Shown here piece by piece: positions 35,552-46,168 of a stretch of 64,000 nt of DNA. This DNA comes from Ligustrum vulgare (taxonomy: Eukaryota > Streptophyta > Magnoliopsida > Lamiales > Oleaceae). The position numbers were made by a program, and so were the translations under genes. The notes below the pieces were generated by a model, which was given only the letters and a program-made list of their open reading frames with translations, ran no database searches and was not told the origin of the DNA. Location of the stretch: the NCBI GenBank assembly GCA_963555705.1, contig OY743172.1, positions 67,476,602-67,540,601 on the forward strand, given 5' to 3'. Within the stretch, counting starts at the first letter, position 1. Every line of letters begins with the position of its first letter.

Positions 35552-35917
35552 TTGAAACCTCCGCTATTCGAAGATACTAAAGCTTCGATTGAAGCTGAAA
35601 ATTGGATCAGAACAATTGAACAAATGTTTATGTATGCACATACGCCTAATGAAGAAAAGTTGAATTATGCTACATTCATGTTAAGAGGAAGTGTTGGTTA
35701 TTGGTGGGATACTTTAACTCCACTAGAAGGAGCTGGGACTTTTAGTTGGGAACAATTCTGTGAAAAGTTTTGCAATAAATATTTTCCAGCTTCAGTGCAA
35801 AACCAGAAACTCAATGAAGTTATTAAACTCAAGCAAGGATATATGACGACGATTGAGTATATGAAGAAATTTGAAGAATTTCCCAGATTCACTGAGCATA
35901 TGGTTAATCAACCTTGA
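35552..35917 (+). pseudogene. Ty3/gypsy gag fragment
   Basis: A single open stretch reads MKPPLFEDTKASIEAENWIR, then the Retrotrans_gag core YWWDTLTPLEGAGTFSWEQF and FCNKYFPASVQNQKLNEVIK, ending at TGA 35915-35917. It covers only the N-terminal capsid region and has no LTR, protease or pol beside it. It differs from the Gag of A, B, F, G and H, so it is a relic of another, older element. Confidence 0.8.
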
Positions 35918-36015
35918 CAAAAAATTTGTTGGACAATAGATTTTTCCGTAAATTGTATATATTCGAAACAACTTGATAACTAATAGAAGTTCAAAAATAA
36001 ACTTCTGAATCTGTA

Positions 36016-36040
36016 TGTATTGATACAATGTATCGATACA
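36016..36040. repeat. TGTATTGATACA / TGTATCGATACA pair
   Basis: A one-mismatch copy at 36016 abuts a perfect copy at 36029, 13 bp apart. TATCGATACATG follows at 36175, immediately before the insertion site of K. Confidence 0.85.
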
Positions 36041-36196
36041 TGTAGGAGTGCCTTTAAAGACTAATTTACAATCTACATATTTGTACCTTGTTTTAATATT
36101 CAAGATTTTCTCTTTAAATAAAAGATACCTTCCGAAATTCTACAATATGCAAGGTTGACTATACCTTCTGTGTATATCGATACATGTATACATACC

Positions 36197-37602
36197 TGAT
36201 AAGTGTATTTTATACTCTTATTTCTATCCTAAAAGTAGGATTTTATATGTTCATTTTAGAATAATTGCTATATATTTTGTTATTATTTGTTTGTATTTCA
36301 GAAATATCCCAAAGTCAAGATATCAAATGATTTGAAGCCAAAATTAAGTCAATCGGATGATAAAAGTGCTAAACTGTGCAAATGAAGAGTTGGTGATGTC
36401 AATTGAGGGGAAAACTAGAAGAAAGAATCAAATTGAAAGAAATAAAAAATTCAGGGACTTAATTGCATCAATTGGAAGATGGAGGACTTGTTGTGCAATA
36501 AAACTATGAGGGCCAACTTAAATGAAATAAAAAGATGAAAATTGCACGTCACTCGGACAATTGAGTGATCGCATGAAGTTGAGGTGCGCAATCGCGTGAA
36601 CATGTTAGTAATAGGCAGAACTAAAAAGCAACAACCGCGTGATCGCATAAAATTCTACCGCACGATCGCATGGTCAAAATCCGGGCCGCGCAGCTGGGCT
36701 TTTTAGTGAATTTCAACAGAATATTCATCTCTTTTGACCTAAATTTAGAGACACGTTATAAATACCAAACATAAAGCACTTTGTTTTTTTTTTGGGGGGG
36801 GGGTTCCAACATGTTGAATTCATACCAAAACGAATTTTTGAGGGATTCATGCGATGCCAAGATTATGGTTTTGAGGAATTCATACCAAAATGAATTTACT
36901 GTCATGTATTTAGGCTAAGTTCTTAGTGTTAGAATTGTGATGAAGTTTTGACTTTCTGCATCCATGTTTTAATCAATTATTCATTTTATGCAATTTATGG
37001 TTTTAATGCAATTGACATGTGCTTTAAATTATCATGCAATATTTTGGCCAATTATTGTTTGACTGTGGTGATAGTTTTCTATGTTGGAAAGAGTAGGAGA
37101 TTATTAGACTTTTGTTAATTGCTGCAAAGTTCAATAGGGGATAGAAATATAACCATATGCTATGTATAATCCTTGAAAGTGTTTATAAAATTTAATGTTT
37201 TTCTAATGTTTGATTTTTCATAGAAATATAGTCAATTCACATTTAGGAAAAGGTTTTTATGCATCGCTCGGAAGAAAACTTAAGTAACTTTAGGAACAAG
37301 AATTTTCAATACCATGAATTGTATTTAAATAATTTGGTTAAAATATGGATGATGGAGTCAAAATGGATTCATAATTCTAACGCACTTGTTTTTCATAGTT
37401 TTTAAATCCAAACTTTTCATTTATTTTTAGTTTAATCATTAGTTTAATTTTTCAATAAAGATTCTCAAACCAAAGCAAATTTTCTAGTTCCAGTTAAGGT
37501 TTTTAGTCTAAAATACAATTTACTCAATTCCTGTGGGTACGATATCACAACTCAAAGTCCACTTTATTACTTGTGCGATCTACACACTTGCGGTCAGCAA
37601 CA
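36197..37602 (+). repeat. Solo LTR K
   Basis: 1406 bp, TGATAAGTGT...CAGCAACA, with a perfect ATACC duplication (36192-36196 and 37603-37607). It has a TATA box (TATAAATA, 36757-36764), a T10G10-like homopolymer junction near 36783-36802 and the TCCTGTGGGTACGATATC block near its end that is common in Athila/Tat-type LTRs. Two copies of a GAATTCATACCAAAA word lie near 36817 and 36878. No internal region. Confidence 0.88.
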
Positions 37603-37877
37603 ATACCTATTTCTAAACAGAGAACTGAGGCTATATGTGTATGTAGATATTGTTTTGGATCCACCTTCCTTTTTGAAAAAGAATAGCTTCTGTTAGAACT
37701 TTCTACTTTAGTAAGTATTTCTGAAGCGTTAACTTTGGAATTTAAACTTATCACAAACCATCCCACTAGTGAATAGCTGTTGAATTACATTCCTATTCTG
37801 AAGAATTGATTTTGATCATTGCATCTACTTGTATCGATACTTTGTATCGATATCAGCAAAATGTAGTTAATTCTTGC
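37603..37877. other. Short old spacer between K and H
   Basis: No gene is seen. It contains two TGTATCGATA-type palindromes at 37831 and 37844, 34 bp before the insertion point of H. Confidence 0.6.
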
Positions 37878-38538
37878 TGTTGACCACAAAATCTGGTAGG
37901 TCCTTGGATCAACACGTCTCAGCTCCTCCCTCTTGAACACGTGGATCTCCTACGCACTAGGACAAACAATCAACTTGCAAAGGGGGCTGAGGTGGCTCCC
38001 GTTTGCACTCCGATGCCTAAGTCAATACTCATTTCAAGTAAATACAAATTGGGTGCGGGAAATATAAGTGTGTAAAAGAGAGAAAAGGGAGTGAGATGTT
38101 ATATATCAATTTTCTAGCCTTTTTCTTGGAGACAAATGTGTTCTATTTATATCTAAAAATCATATGTTGGGATCACGACATGTGTTAGACTTTACATGTG
38201 GCTTCACCCTAACCGCTGGTCAGGTTAACCATTTAATTGGTCATAATCATTACATCCTATTATAGGGTTACGGCTGACATCCCATCCATGGTAAAGGCAG
38301 TGTCCCATCTAGTTGCAACTTGTTTCCAATTCCTACTTTGCTGACATTATTTTCCAACGAACAGCCAATTCTAGGAACATATTTCGGATGTCACCGCCTA
38401 GAAAAAGTGGTTTGGCTAGAGGGGTTCGGCTTTCAGTCTTCCTCGACCGTGCAATAACTTGTAAGGTTGTGGGTCTACTAGGTGACTGGCAGGTCTTACT
38501 AGTAGTGTATCAAGTTTAATTTAGGCATGGTCGTAACA
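37878..38538 (-). repeat. 3' LTR of element H
   Basis: On the plus strand it reads TGTTGACCACAAAATC...GTAACA. A minus-strand TATA box (TATAAATAG) lies near 38150. It is collinear with the 62376-63036 copy, with scattered transitions. Confidence 0.9.
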
Positions 38539-39295
38539 CTAGTCCCTCAGATATGGTTGGTTCATTCATGTGCAAACCATATTTGCTGAATATTGATATG
38601 TGGATTTATCTTTGTTGGGTCAGTGCTTGAACCTTCATTCCAAAGGTTGTGTACCCCCCAAGTTCCGGGGGTGGCTCGACCGAAGCAGATGTGGTAGGGT
38701 GGCATAACTGGAGTCTCAAAATAATATAGGATATAAAGATCCTTCTGCAAATAATCGATTATTTTTAGTTTTGGGGGGTTGCCCCTTGAGTTTCTAGTAA
38801 TTATAGCGCGTGTGTTGTTCTCATGAATATAGACGATTTTCTTTCTTTCAAATTCTTACCATTTGGCGCTTCATTTAGCCTATCAATAAAGGCTCCTTGC
38901 CCAACATTCACATGTGGAGGGCCAGGGTTAATCCAGATTTTGTCATCTAACGATCAAGATCTGCAGCCTAATTTTATAAAACCCTTGTCTTCCTTTGCTT
39001 CTCCCTTTTCACCTTTTCTAATCCGAAAAAAATCTTAGAAACTTGCTTTAAATCCTTCTTTGCTTCTTCACTGCAAGCCTTTTGACATTTTGTCAAGAGT
39101 TGTTGTCCATTGCTACTCACCCTGCCACATCGCTCATTCAAAGAATTCCCGCCTCTTGACATGTAGGTAACTCCTTATTTATGTTTGTGTGCTTCTCTCC
39201 TCCTCTTTTTTTATTTTATTTTTCGGAGTGCGTAGGGTGCAATTCTTTTTGCGTGTTGCACCCGTGGGTAAGCTTGGTTTTGGGGGAAGATGGAG
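38539..39295. other. Element H internal region between the 3' LTR and F
   Basis: This is non-coding sequence of H that lies upstream of the plus-strand extra ORF and may hold its promoter. No clear TATA box is identified. It ends at the TGGAG target of F, which lies in an AAGATGGAG context, so F landed at or beside the presumed start codon of the extra ORF. Confidence 0.5.
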
Positions 39296-40176
39296 TGATG
39301 TGATCCGAAGTAGGAGACCAAAGGAGAAGTCGACCTATGGGCAATGTGACAGTGATCTACGAGGGAAACGGCACAAGTTTCATGCTGGAGTCGAGCCGAG
39401 AAGGCGAAAGGATCAAGCCGAGACAAATAATCAAGAAATTGTGCAGAAAGACACTTACGGCCGTAAGAAGAAACTTCACGGCCGTAAAACTCAAGTTCAC
39501 GACCGTAAAACTCAAATCCTCACGGCCGTAACTCCGCCTCGGGTTTGAATTCAGAATTACAACATTTTATAGTTACGGCCGTAATGAAAATGGTCACGGC
39601 CGTAAGACTTATGCAGAAGGACATTTACGGCCGTAAATCATTTCTCACGGCCGTAACATCTAATTTTCCAGATTTCGCGTATTTTAATTTAATTCCGTTT
39701 TTAAATTATTTACTTCCATATTTTGGGCCCAAATTAGCGGCTAACCCTAGTTAGGTCAATTGTTACATTATATTACCTTGTATTTCATTATGGAACAACA
39801 ACTTTTGAATTATTGAATGAATGTGAGATTTTCTCTCTCTAAAAGGAGGATTCCTTTTTTTTTCTTGTTCTTGAAGAACAATTCATAGAACTTATCAAAT
39901 ATTTTCTTGAATATTTGTGGCGTTCCAATCAGAAACTTATCAAGGAATTTGGCATCCCTTGTGGCGTCTCGAAAACCTCGGTTCTTCAATCCGCATCGTC
40001 AATTTATTGCGTCGTGATTGTTGGGTCCAGGTCCTATCGTCAATCTTATTTTAATTTCCGTCTATTTATTCGTGTTCTTGTTATTTTTCGTGTCAGATCT
40101 GATTTAGATCTTTCCTAGGGTTTTAAATTTCGTTATTCCGCGCGTTCGACGAGATTCCCCGACTGGGATCGCGTCA
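39296..40176 (+). repeat. 5' LTR of element F
   Basis: TGATGTGATCC...GCGTCA, 881 bp. It contains the eight-site palindrome array at 39455-39656. It is matched by the 3' LTR except for C/A at about 39384 and G/C near 40165. Confidence 0.94.
39455..39656. repeat. Phased palindrome array in the 5' LTR of F
   Basis: Eight sites of TTACGGCCGTAA or TCACGGCCGTAA start at 39455, 39476, 39497, 39520, 39573, 39594, 39625 and 39645. Spacings are 21, 21, 23, 53, 21, 31 and 20 bp. Only the third site has a core change (GACC). The array starts 159 bp into the LTR, exactly as in G. Confidence 0.93.
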
Positions 40177-40178
40177 TC

Positions 40179-40190
40179 TGGTATCAGAGC
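40179..40190 (+). promoter_or_regulatory. Primer binding site of element F (initiator tRNA-Met)
   Basis: TGGTATCAGAGC, two bases after the 5' LTR. Confidence 0.92.
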
Positions 40191-40466
40191 TTGGATCTAT
40201 TTCAGATTCTTGCGTTTCTTGATTTTTCTTGATTTTTTTCTTGTTCTTCGCGTTCTTCGTGTCAGTCATATATTTTTCCAGTTTGATCCATAAGAGTCAG
40301 TCCCAAAAATTCAAAAGTGTTATTCTTCTTCGTTTTTCGTCCAAATTCAGTTCCGTTTTTTCTGCCATACTCGTAGTCAAATTCTCTGGCAGATTATAAA
40401 AAAAAAAAATCCGAAAATTCCAAATATTTCCTAAATATTCCGAATTCGTTTCTGTAAGGACTAATA

Positions 40467-42884
40467 ATGTCTAGCAGACGGGATTCATCATCTTCATCAG
40501 TTGGGGACAACCAGGGAATTTATAAAAGGGAACCAGCAGCTCCGTCAACGAGCCACAACAAACGACCGGAAGGTATGAATAGAGTGAATAAAAATGATGT
40601 AGGTGTGATGGAGACGATACATGAGCAGTTTGAGAAGTTGATGACTAGGATGGATAGGCAGGAGGAAACTATTAACAAGTTGCGTAGGGAACAAACTCGT
40701 GCGGGTCCTAGAGTTAGGAGGGAAGACCGGAGGGATCATAGGGGGAGATATAATCAAAGGGTTGGATATGAGTTTGATGATGAAGAGTTTGCGAGTGAAG
40801 GAAGTAGTACCCAATCATCTGTGGATAGTGTAAGGAGGAGAAGGGGTAGAGGAGATAGGAATGAGAGGGCAAATAATAGAAGAGATCGTGGTGATCGGGA
40901 TGAGATAGATGATAATCTGGGTAAAATAAAAATGTCTATTCCACCTTTTCATGGGAGGAGTGATCCGGAGGCTTACCTAGATTGGGAGAAGAAGGTAGAA
41001 TTGATGTTTGATTGCCACAATTATTCTGAAGGAAAGAAGGTGAAACTAGCGGTTGTTGAGTTCACCGATTATGCCATTAATTGGTGGGATCAGTTGGTGA
41101 AGGATCGGAGGAGGAATGGTGAAGGACCGGTGGATACATGGCGTGAGATGAAAACCATCATGAGGAAGAGGTTTGTCCCAAGCCACTATCATAGGGATAT
41201 CTATCAAAGGTTGCAGGGGCTCACGCAGGGTTCTAGAAGTGTAGAGGAATATCATAGGGACATGGAGGTCGCCATGATTAGGGCCAACGTGGTGGAGGAT
41301 CGGGAAGCTACAATGGCTAGATTTTTGAGTGGGCTGAACAGGGATATTGCCAACATTGTTGAGTTACAACATTATGTGGAACTGGAAGACATGGTTCACA
41401 TGGCAATGAAGGTAGAAAGGCAATTAAGGCGGAAGGGGACATCTAAGCAATCACCAGGAACTTATCCTACATCACAACCGAGGAAGGATCACAATGATGA
41501 GCACGTCCCGAAGGGAAAGGAGGAACTTCCAACTAAAGGTAAAAATATTTCTGACTCTCAACCTACTAGGGATAGAAATATTAAGTGCTTTAAGTGTTTG
41601 GGGTCGGGCCATATAGCATCACAGTGTCCAAATAAAAAAGTAATGCTTTTGCGTGATAATGGTGAAATTAGTTCTGAGGATGAATTTAAGGGAATGCCTA
41701 AGTTAGTGGATATTGGGACTAGTAGTAGCGATGAAGAGGGGTTAACTTATGCGGTGAAAGGGTCCCTTGTGAATAGACGTGTCCTAAGTTCTCGAACTAA
41801 GATGGTTGAGATTGATGAACAGCGGGATAATCTTTTCCACACTAGGTGTTTGGTAGGGAAAAAGGTTTGTGGGATGGTAATTGACGGGGGAAGTTGTACT
41901 AATGTGGTTAGTACATTATTGGTGGAGAAGTTGGGATTGCCTAAGGTGAAACACCCCAACCCCTATAAATTACAGTGGTTAACCGAGTCGGGAGAACTTA
42001 AGGTGAACAAGCAGGTTAATATTAAATTCACCATTGGGGGTTATAGAGATGAGGTGGTGTGTGATGTGGTCCCTATGAATGTTGGGCATATTTTATTGGG
42101 AAGACCATGGCAACATGATAGGAGAGTGGTGCATGATGGGTTCAAAAATAGATATTCTTTTGTGAAGGGTGGAAAAAGGATCACTCTTGCTCCGCTAACA
42201 CCTAAAGAGGTCCAAGAGGACCAATTGAAAATAAAGAGCGAGTTTGAGGAAAAAAATAAGAGAGTTGAGGCCACGACCTCAGAAAAAGGAGAGGGTGTGA
42301 AAATTGAAAACAAGAGGGTTGAGGCCACGACCTCAGAAAAAGGTGAGCTTGAGAGTACAAAGAAAAAGAAAAGAGAGTCCACCACAAAAATGAGCTTATT
42401 TGCATTTGCTAACACATCCCTCCCTAGTTTGGCTAATTCTGTTTTGCAGGTACTACAACCAAATTACAAAACTAAGGCCAAAAGGAAAATTAATTGCCGG
42501 ACAGGACAACCCCAAGGGTTGATGTATAGCACCAAACAGGAACAGGTCCCTCGAACCAACGAAAGAAAGAGTTACATAAAGGAGAGGCCATATACGGATT
42601 CGAGGTCGAATCCTTTCCAAGAAAGGGGGGATGATGTGATCCGAAGTAGGAGACCAAAGGAGAAGTCGACCTATGGGCAATGTGACAGTGATCTACGAGG
42701 GAAACGGCACAAGTTTCATGATGGAGTCGAGCCGAGAAGGCGAAAGGATCAAGCCGAGACAAATAATCAAGAAATTGTGCAGAAAGACACTTACGGCCGT
42801 AAGAAGAAACTTCACGGCCGTAAAACTCAAGTTCACGACCGTAAAACTCAAATCCTCACGGCCGTAACTCCGCCTCGGGTTTGA
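40467..42884 (+). CDS. Gag-protease polyprotein of element F, 805 aa, no reverse transcriptase
   Basis: This is the structural and protease protein of a non-autonomous retrotransposon; it would form particles and process itself. From ATG 40467: a Ser-rich start, a coiled coil near residues 55-75, an Arg-rich linker, the Retrotrans_gag core at about 152-325 (PPFHGRSDPEAYLDWEKKVE, YAINWWDQL), a zinc knuckle CFKCLGSGHIASQC near 374, and a retropepsin site VIDGGSCTNV with Asp near 473 plus ILLGRPW near 545. Two copies of [11 protein letters not shown] follow. Where pol should begin there is a 49-residue segment, then DSRSNPFQE. The last 84 residues are encoded by the 3' LTR and contain Tyr/His-Gly-Arg-Lys heptads. 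No stop or frameshift is present. Confidence 0.92.
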   Translation: MSSRRDSSSSSVGDNQGIYKREPAAPSTSHNKRPEGMNRVNKNDVGVMETIHEQFEKLMTRMDRQEETINKLRREQTRAGPRVRREDRRDHRGRYNQRVGYEFDDEEFASEGSSTQSSVDSVRRRRGRGDRNERANNRRDRGDRDEIDDNLGKIKMSIPPFHGRSDPEAYLDWEKKVELMFDCHNYSEGKKVKLAVVEFTDYAINWWDQLVKDRRRNGEGPVDTWREMKTIMRKRFVPSHYHRDIYQRLQGLTQGSRSVEEYHRDMEVAMIRANVVEDREATMARFLSGLNRDIANIVELQHYVELEDMVHMAMKVERQLRRKGTSKQSPGTYPTSQPRKDHNDEHVPKGKEELPTKGKNISDSQPTRDRNIKCFKCLGSGHIASQCPNKKVMLLRDNGEISSEDEFKGMPKLVDIGTSSSDEEGLTYAVKGSLVNRRVLSSRTKMVEIDEQRDNLFHTRCLVGKKVCGMVIDGGSCTNVVSTLLVEKLGLPKVKHPNPYKLQWLTESGELKVNKQVNIKFTIGGYRDEVVCDVVPMNVGHILLGRPWQHDRRVVHDGFKNRYSFVKGGKRITLAPLTPKEVQEDQLKIKSEFEEKNKRVEATTSEKGEGVKIENKRVEATTSEKGELESTKKKKRESTTKMSLFAFANTSLPSLANSVLQVLQPNYKTKAKRKINCRTGQPQGLMYSTKQEQVPRTNERKSYIKERPYTDSRSNPFQERGDDVIRSRRPKEKSTYGQCDSDLRGKRHKFHDGVEPRRRKDQAETNNQEIVQKDTYGRKKKLHGRKTQVHDRKTQILTAVTPPRV
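42619..42631 (+). promoter_or_regulatory. Polypurine tract of element F
   Basis: AAGAAAGGGGGGA ending directly at the 3' LTR; it lies inside the ORF. Confidence 0.85.
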
Positions 42885-43512
42885 ATTCAGAATTACAACA
42901 TTTTATAGTTACGGCCGTAATGAAAATGGTCACGGCCGTAAGACTTATGCAGAAGGACATTTACGGCCGTAAATCATTTCTCACGGCCGTAACATCTAAT
43001 TTTCCAGATTTCGCGTATTTTAATTTAATTCCGTTTTTAAATTATTTACTTCCATATTTTGGGCCCAAATTAGCGGCTAACCCTAGTTAGGTCAATTGTT
43101 ACATTATATTACCTTGTATTTCATTATGGAACAACAACTTTTGAATTATTGAATGAATGTGAGATTTTCTCTCTCTAAAAGGAGGATTCCTTTTTTTTTC
43201 TTGTTCTTGAAGAACAATTCATAGAACTTATCAAATATTTTCTTGAATATTTGTGGCGTTCCAATCAGAAACTTATCAAGGAATTTGGCATCCCTTGTGG
43301 CGTCTCGAAAACCTCGGTTCTTCAATCCGCATCGTCAATTTATTGCGTCGTGATTGTTGGGTCCAGGTCCTATCGTCAATCTTATTTTAATTTCCGTCTA
43401 TTTATTCGTGTTCTTGTTATTTTTCGTGTCAGATCTGATTTAGATCTTTCCTAGGGTTTTAAATTTCGTTATTCCGCGCGTTCGACGAGATTCCCCGACT
43501 CGGATCGCGTCA
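42632..43512 (+). repeat. 3' LTR of element F
   Basis: 881 bp, near-identical to the 5' copy. The Gag-protease ORF ends at 42884 inside it, and its palindrome array is at 42791-42992, so the first four sites also serve as codons of the ORF. Confidence 0.94.
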
Positions 43513-43517
43513 TGGAG

Positions 43518-46168
43518 GGATCTGGGGAAATGGATCTGAAGTAGCTGATGGCGGTGGTTGACCCCATAAGGGGTTTTTGTCCTTTGTCCTGCTTAGTGTT
43601 TAGTTCCCGTCTTTTTAGGGAACGTAGGAAGAAAAGAGAACGATGGTTCTGCATTGTAATAACTTTAAGTGATTCTGACAGTGAAGAAGAGTCATCCCAA
43701 CCATACATGGCCAACTTATCAACTGAAGAAGAGGCATCATTACGTGAGATTCGTAGTAAGAAGGAAAGAGATTTGAGAGGGAAGGAGGTGGCGAGTACCT
43801 CATCCGGGGCACGAGAATCTGATTTAGGGGTGCGAGCCCCTTTTAGGGCTCACAGGGAGAAACTGACCCTAACTGGAGAGGAGATTACCTAGGTAGAGCA
43901 TTGGGTGGATTATGTTAATAAGGTTTCGGGTTACCATGTGGAACCCCAACCTCAGCCAGAGCAGTGGGAGTTGAATGAAGTTAGGACAGAGGTGAGGGGG
44001 AATGGTATTTTCGAATTGTCGTTGGTGTATAGGATGCCTCGGGAGATAAGGGTCATACACCCGAGCCCATCGTGCCGGCCTTGTTGCCCTCAGTCCGGAG
44101 CATCCAATTTCTCTTCAGATCATCCATACTCTATATGCGCTGAAGAAATCCGCCAGGAGGGAGAAAGACAAGAGATCGGACTTGAGGGATTGGTACTATT
44201 TAACTTCCCGGGTGCAATACCCTTTCATCATCACAGGACATCCGACCTTCCTCAAAAATTGGAGGACCCAGTGGTTCTGGGTGGCAGTAACTGGCAATGC
44301 ACTCCTTCGAATCCAGTTCCTGAAATAATGATTCCTCAAACCCTTTCTTTCCCTCGCAAGTCCTTATGCTTTCTTGTGGGTGTTCAACTACTCTAAACCC
44401 TGCATTCTTCTATCTCAGTTACTTATACTTCCTTTCGATTTTGCAAGTCAAACATACACCCACCAACTTCCTGACGAGGACTTTGAGGTTGTGAAAAAGC
44501 TATTCGAATACCGCAGTGATTTCCACAGAATCATAACCTCCAAGAGGCTCTTTGTAAAGCACCGTTTAATGCGAGATATGGGTATGTTTACACCTTTTTT
44601 TTTTGACTCGACGTATTCCTTAGAGGGTCGAGGGAATTTCCTAAGATATCTCTGAAGGGACTAAAGGCCAAGAGAATCCCTCCCATTTTGGCTGCAGGAA
44701 GTGAAGAGGAGAGGAAGCAAAGATATGTCTTCACGGGCTTTCATCTGGAGGTGACCAAAAAGACCGCCTAAGCCTCAACATTTGAAGACTCCTATGCTCC
44801 CAAGCCACTTGGTCCATCATCCCTTCCAGCCTCATTTGCCTCAGTACAGCTTGGATCACAACTTCTCGCTACAAAGAAGGAACATGGCCACAAATAGACT
44901 GAGGGGCAGGAGAAGAAGAAGAAAGCTAGGAAAAAGGAGCAAGTGAGGCCTCCACAGGCTTTTTCTGAAGAGGTGGGTGGTGATGAAGACGAAGTGATGG
45001 AGGTGTCCGTCGAGGAATACGCGCCTTTGAAGAGATTGAGGAGGGGTGTTAAGGTCGGCCCTAGGAAGTGGAGGTTCCTGCAGGCATTCCCTCTGTTCAC
45101 CTATCCGAATCAAACGAAGGTGCTGAGGCATTACATGTGTCCTCTCCCGGCCATGTGGAGAGGACTGACCAGGAGATTTCTTTGGAGGTGGCTCGAATAA
45201 AAGAGGGTTTGGTCCCTAGGCCATCCATTTTGGACTCTGATGGTTTGGCGTCCCTTCCGGTGTATGCCACTAAAGCAGCCATTGCAATGGATAGCTATTG
45301 GACAGAAGGGTGGTAATCATTTGCTTCCAAGAGCTCCCACAGTCAGATGCTGCTTGCCATCAAGGCCCTGAGTGCTAGGACCCTGGCCTTAGCAGATGAT
45401 ATGGATGGGCCGGTTAAGGACCTTGAACATAGGGAGGCGAGTAAAAAAATAGCTCTGCGCAATGTGGACGACATGGTGCAAGAGCTCTCTCCTCCGCCTG
45501 AAAGTCTCTCCATGAGGAGAAGAACTCATCCAGAGCTCTTAAGAAGATAACGAGCAATTGAAGGAAGACCTCCATTCCTCAGAGGCAGATGTGGCCAACC
45601 TCTGTAAAATGTATGACAACGCTTGTCGAGCCCAAGCAGTTACTGTCGAGGCCCTAGCAGAATCTAATGCTCTGAAGGGCAAGCTTTTTGATGAGGTCGC
45701 TAATCTGAAGAAGACATTGGAGAGGAAAGGGAGATACGGATAAAGGATGCAGGTTCTTTGGTCTTGTTGGAAGAAAAGCTCAGGCTTCTGGAGCACAGTG
45801 TGGAGGCCAAAGTTGCCAAGGGTATTCAGAACTTTAAGGATACCTTCAAGAATACTGAAGAGTATGGGCTCATGCAACGGATCTTTAGCAACATTGGTGC
45901 CCAGATGGCTTTAGGGGACGTAAAAGAAGAGTTTCCCTATCTGGATCTTTCCAAAATCGAGGCTTTGTATCCTGAGCCAGAAGACACTGAAGAAGGTGGT
46001 TCTATTGTTGATCCTGCCAATCCCTGCCAGGTTATGTCCGGTGGAAATGCTGGAGATGAAGCCCCGCCTTCTTTACCCTTTTTTATTTTTTTTTATTTTT
46101 TTATTTTAAACGACTTACCCTCGAATAATGTAATTTCTTTATTAATTCAAGGTTTTTGTGAAATTTAA
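43518..46168 (+). pseudogene. Antisense extra ORF of element H (putative gypsy-type transposase-like), broken
   Basis: This plus-strand coding region is opposite in sense to H pol and lies between pol and the 3' LTR, the place where Tat elements carry an antisense extra ORF. Segments: an acidic Ser/Glu region (SDSEEESSQPYMANLSTEEE), a block reading WYYLTSRVQYPFIITGHPTF and FLKNWRTQWFWVAV near 44185-44290 that resembles the putative gypsy-type transposase domain, a Lys-rich stretch near 44900, and coiled coils (VANLCKMYDNACRAQAVTVE near 45590; LLEEKLRLLEHSVEAKVAKG near 45765) ending EEFPYLDLSKIEALYPEPED. Several frameshifts and stops. Its function in living relatives is not known to me. Confidence 0.6.

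Larger units (their letters stand above)
39296..43512 (+). mobile_element. Element F: young non-autonomous Gag-protease LTR retrotransposon (TR-GAG-like)
   Basis: 4217 bp with 881-bp LTRs that differ at only two positions by eye, a perfect TGGAG duplication (39291-39295 and 43513-43517), a primer site, a polypurine tract and one intact ORF for Gag and protease. RT, RNase H and integrase are absent. The structure is complete, so loss of pol preceded insertion. It is related to B (gag, protease, LTR start, palindrome array) and shares its internal pol replacement with G. Movement would need pol from a relative. Confidence 0.93.

Noticed and set aside
39455..39656. Regular short repeats with spacers, superficially CRISPR-like
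   Set aside because: The host is a plant, the array is inside LTRs and is copied in both LTRs of each element, the sites are 12-bp palindromes, and spacings are 20-54 bp without unique acquired spacers.
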